This document shows, one piece after another, positions 62,524 to 64,000 of a stretch of 64,000 bases of DNA. Positions within the stretch are counted from its first letter, which is position 1; the number at the start of each line of letters is the position of its first letter. Below the pieces are notes generated by a model that had not been told where the DNA came from, did no database searches, and saw only the letters and a list, made by a program, of their open reading frames with translations. This stretch comes from Hippopus hippopus. Its lineage: Eukaryota; Mollusca; Bivalvia; Cardiida; Cardiidae. The position numbers and the translations under genes were made by a program. The stretch spans positions 17,961,215 through 18,025,214 of the forward strand of contig OX328112.1 in the NCBI GenBank assembly GCA_946811185.2, read 5' to 3'.

Positions 62524-62710
62524 TTAACTCCTTACCAGAAATTAAACTGGTGCATACTGAAAGAGTTCGAAGAAGAGAAATCAAATATGTCCAAAGTGAC
62601 TGATCCTTTCCTTGAAAGGGTGGTAACCAGTATTTCTTTTTCCCACAAAGTCTTTTGAAGCTTTCTTCTTTTGGCTCGCCATAACACGAAATTACTTGGT
62701 AAATGGTTAT
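62524..62710 (-). repeat. Family B element, left hairpin arm lost
   Basis: TTAACTCCTTACCAGAAATT start; GGTGGTAACCAGTATTTCTT, TTCCCACAAAGTCTTTTGAA; end ACTTGGTAAATGG. Confidence 0.68.
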
Positions 62711-64000
62711 AACAATGTCTTCACAATACCGGCGCATAGCCAGGGTGACGCCTTGAAGCTCTGGCTTCAACATCAGATTTTGAAGTACACACACCATTTC
62801 GAGAAAAAGAGCGAAAGAAAAAGCTGAATAAGCCCATTGGTTTAATCGTTTGATACAATCCTGGCCAAGGCCTACTTTGAGCTATATTATCTACGGTAGC
62901 AAAAGCTGGTCCATGTCTGTCAAGATCAATTAGCAGGTAACCCATGGTCAGTTACTAAAGGTCATTCATGTAACATAGGGCACTACAACTTTCTCGCGAA
63001 ATGATGTATGAAATAAACATGGCCAACTAACCCAGGACGGAGAGAGAGACAGAGACAGAGACAGAGTTAGACTTTACAAATGCTTTGTTGTATATACCAT
63101 GTGATTGTGATCGTATATTTTGTAAATGTCTAATAGAATATTCGCTCTATTCTGTTCTCTTATATGTCTGATTTCACACTAGTAACTTTTCGGTACATTT
63201 AATTAGAGTGAAAACGGGCGTAGACCTTCTGCTGTCCTTTCCCCGATTGTGCGTGGAGCTTTGTTATTTCTATGAAACGTATGTTAAATGATCTCATCAA
63301 ATAAGGCAAAGAAAATTATTCGACATGAGCGATAACCTTTTTTGTTATTTCTTCCTGTAACTCAACAACAATTAAAAAATCACATAGAAAAACTGAAAGG
63401 TAATAGGGCATGTTCCTTTTTGTACTAACAGGTACCAAATAGTCCCCTTTAATCTCATCGATATCCTATTATTTGTTTGGGATTAACTAAATCCATTCAA
63501 GATCAATCAGTGGACATCGCAGAATGGCTGCTCTCTTTGTATTAATTCTATATCGATAAAGTAAAACAAACAAACATGTCAAAATATAGTTAACAGTTCC
63601 GTCTATACAGAATATTTTCTTTAAAAAAAACGTTTATATAGAAATCAGCGAAACACAAAACAGATTTCAAACCCAGGTATCAAATCGATAATAATTCTAT
63701 TTAGATAGAGTAATACAAAAAAAATAAAATATCGTTTACAGTTTCATCTATGCAGATAGATTTCTAGATCTATTTACTCTTTAAACAGATAAACTGTTTT
63801 CATAGAAATCACTTTGCATTCGAAATGAGCGTATGAGAACACCAAATAAACAGATTTATTTATTTTGATCGTTACAAATGTCTACCTCTCCCCAGATGAA
63901 ATAAATCATTCGTACACAAATACTGGCGTCTTATGCTAAAGCTGCACACGAAGCAATTATTCGGTCATGTGGCAATCAGACAGAAGCTGTATATAAAGGG
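62711..64000. other. Unassigned region at the window end
   Basis: A GAGACAGAGACAGAGACAGA tract lies at 63041-63067. Two similar blocks (AAACAGATTT...ATCTATGCAGATAG near 63660 and 63740; TAAAGTAAAACAAA/TAGAGTAATACAAA near 63558 and 63707) hint at an old duplication. The reverse-strand frames at 62459-62945 overlap family B sequence and show no known domain. Confidence 0.45.

Noticed and set aside
62459..62945. Two minus-strand frames of 112 and 74 codons
   Set aside because: They overlap family B sequence and an unassigned stretch, with no recognisable domain or splice support.

Overview
The window looks like AT-rich, repeat-dominated nuclear DNA from a marine or brackish-water invertebrate, most likely a bivalve mollusc. 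The reasons are the lack of any dense prokaryotic gene layout, a CR1/Jockey-type LINE, Tc1 and mariner transposase genes, tRNA-derived SINEs including a core motif (CTTTCGGATGAGACGTTAAA) that I recall from many marine invertebrates, microsatellites, and a roughly 160-bp tandem array of the kind known in bivalves. The genus cannot be fixed from sequence alone. I found no convincing host protein-coding exon and no intact RNA gene in 64 kb, so the window is probably intergenic or deep intron.

The only recognisable coding sequences belong to transposons. They are: a 5'-truncated LINE with an ORF2-like frame broken by two TAG codons (8971-12127); a reverse-strand relic of a related reverse transcriptase (13599-14094); a nearly complete Tc1-type element with 43-bp inverted ends, TA flanks and a transposase of DD35E spacing broken by one TGA (19237-20772); and a decayed mariner transposase that has lost its catalytic core (25605-26230).

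Most of the remaining sequence is short non-autonomous elements, here given working names. Family A (about 210 bp) and family B (about 225 bp) both run from TTAACCCTT to AAGGGTTAA, carry a long central palindrome and insert at TTAA. Family C (about 265 bp, two opposed hairpins) and family D (about 260 bp, one hairpin) have different ends. Families A, C and D nevertheless share one inner stem-loop, of the form CAGnCTGCnCAGnnCGnGC and so on, in which the stem differences are compensated base pairs. Families E to M are further repeats with 1 to 4 copies each. SINE S2 is frequent; S1, S3 and S4 are rarer.

Region by region: 1-8.8 kb holds A, B, C, D, E and S2 copies. 8.8-14.3 kb is the LINE, inserted in the loop of an A hairpin, followed by B, E and LINE remnants. 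14.7-18.9 kb holds long repeats G and I, a GAA tract and SINE S1. 19.2-20.8 kb is the Tc1 element. 21-26.7 kb has decayed J, K, B and A copies and the mariner relic. 26.8-28.35 kb is a SINE split by a roughly 0.9-kb fold-back element between 160-bp direct repeats. 28.5-30 kb is a solid block of nested A and B copies that reveals the TTAA target site. 30-41 kb has simple repeats, an AACGAA-rich stretch, a 190-bp hairpin (F), G and I copies and several A copies. 41.8-43.55 kb is a degenerate 22-bp minisatellite. 43.8-53 kb has H, B, S1, F, C and D copies. 53.8-54.85 kb is a 162-bp tandem array. 55-62.7 kb holds more nested A, B, M, S2, H and D copies. The last 1.3 kb is unassigned.

There is no operon or pathway to describe. 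The informative biology is the nesting history of the elements and the shared hairpin core. All calls were made by eye, so copy boundaries are accurate to about 5-20 bases unless a target-site duplication is stated.
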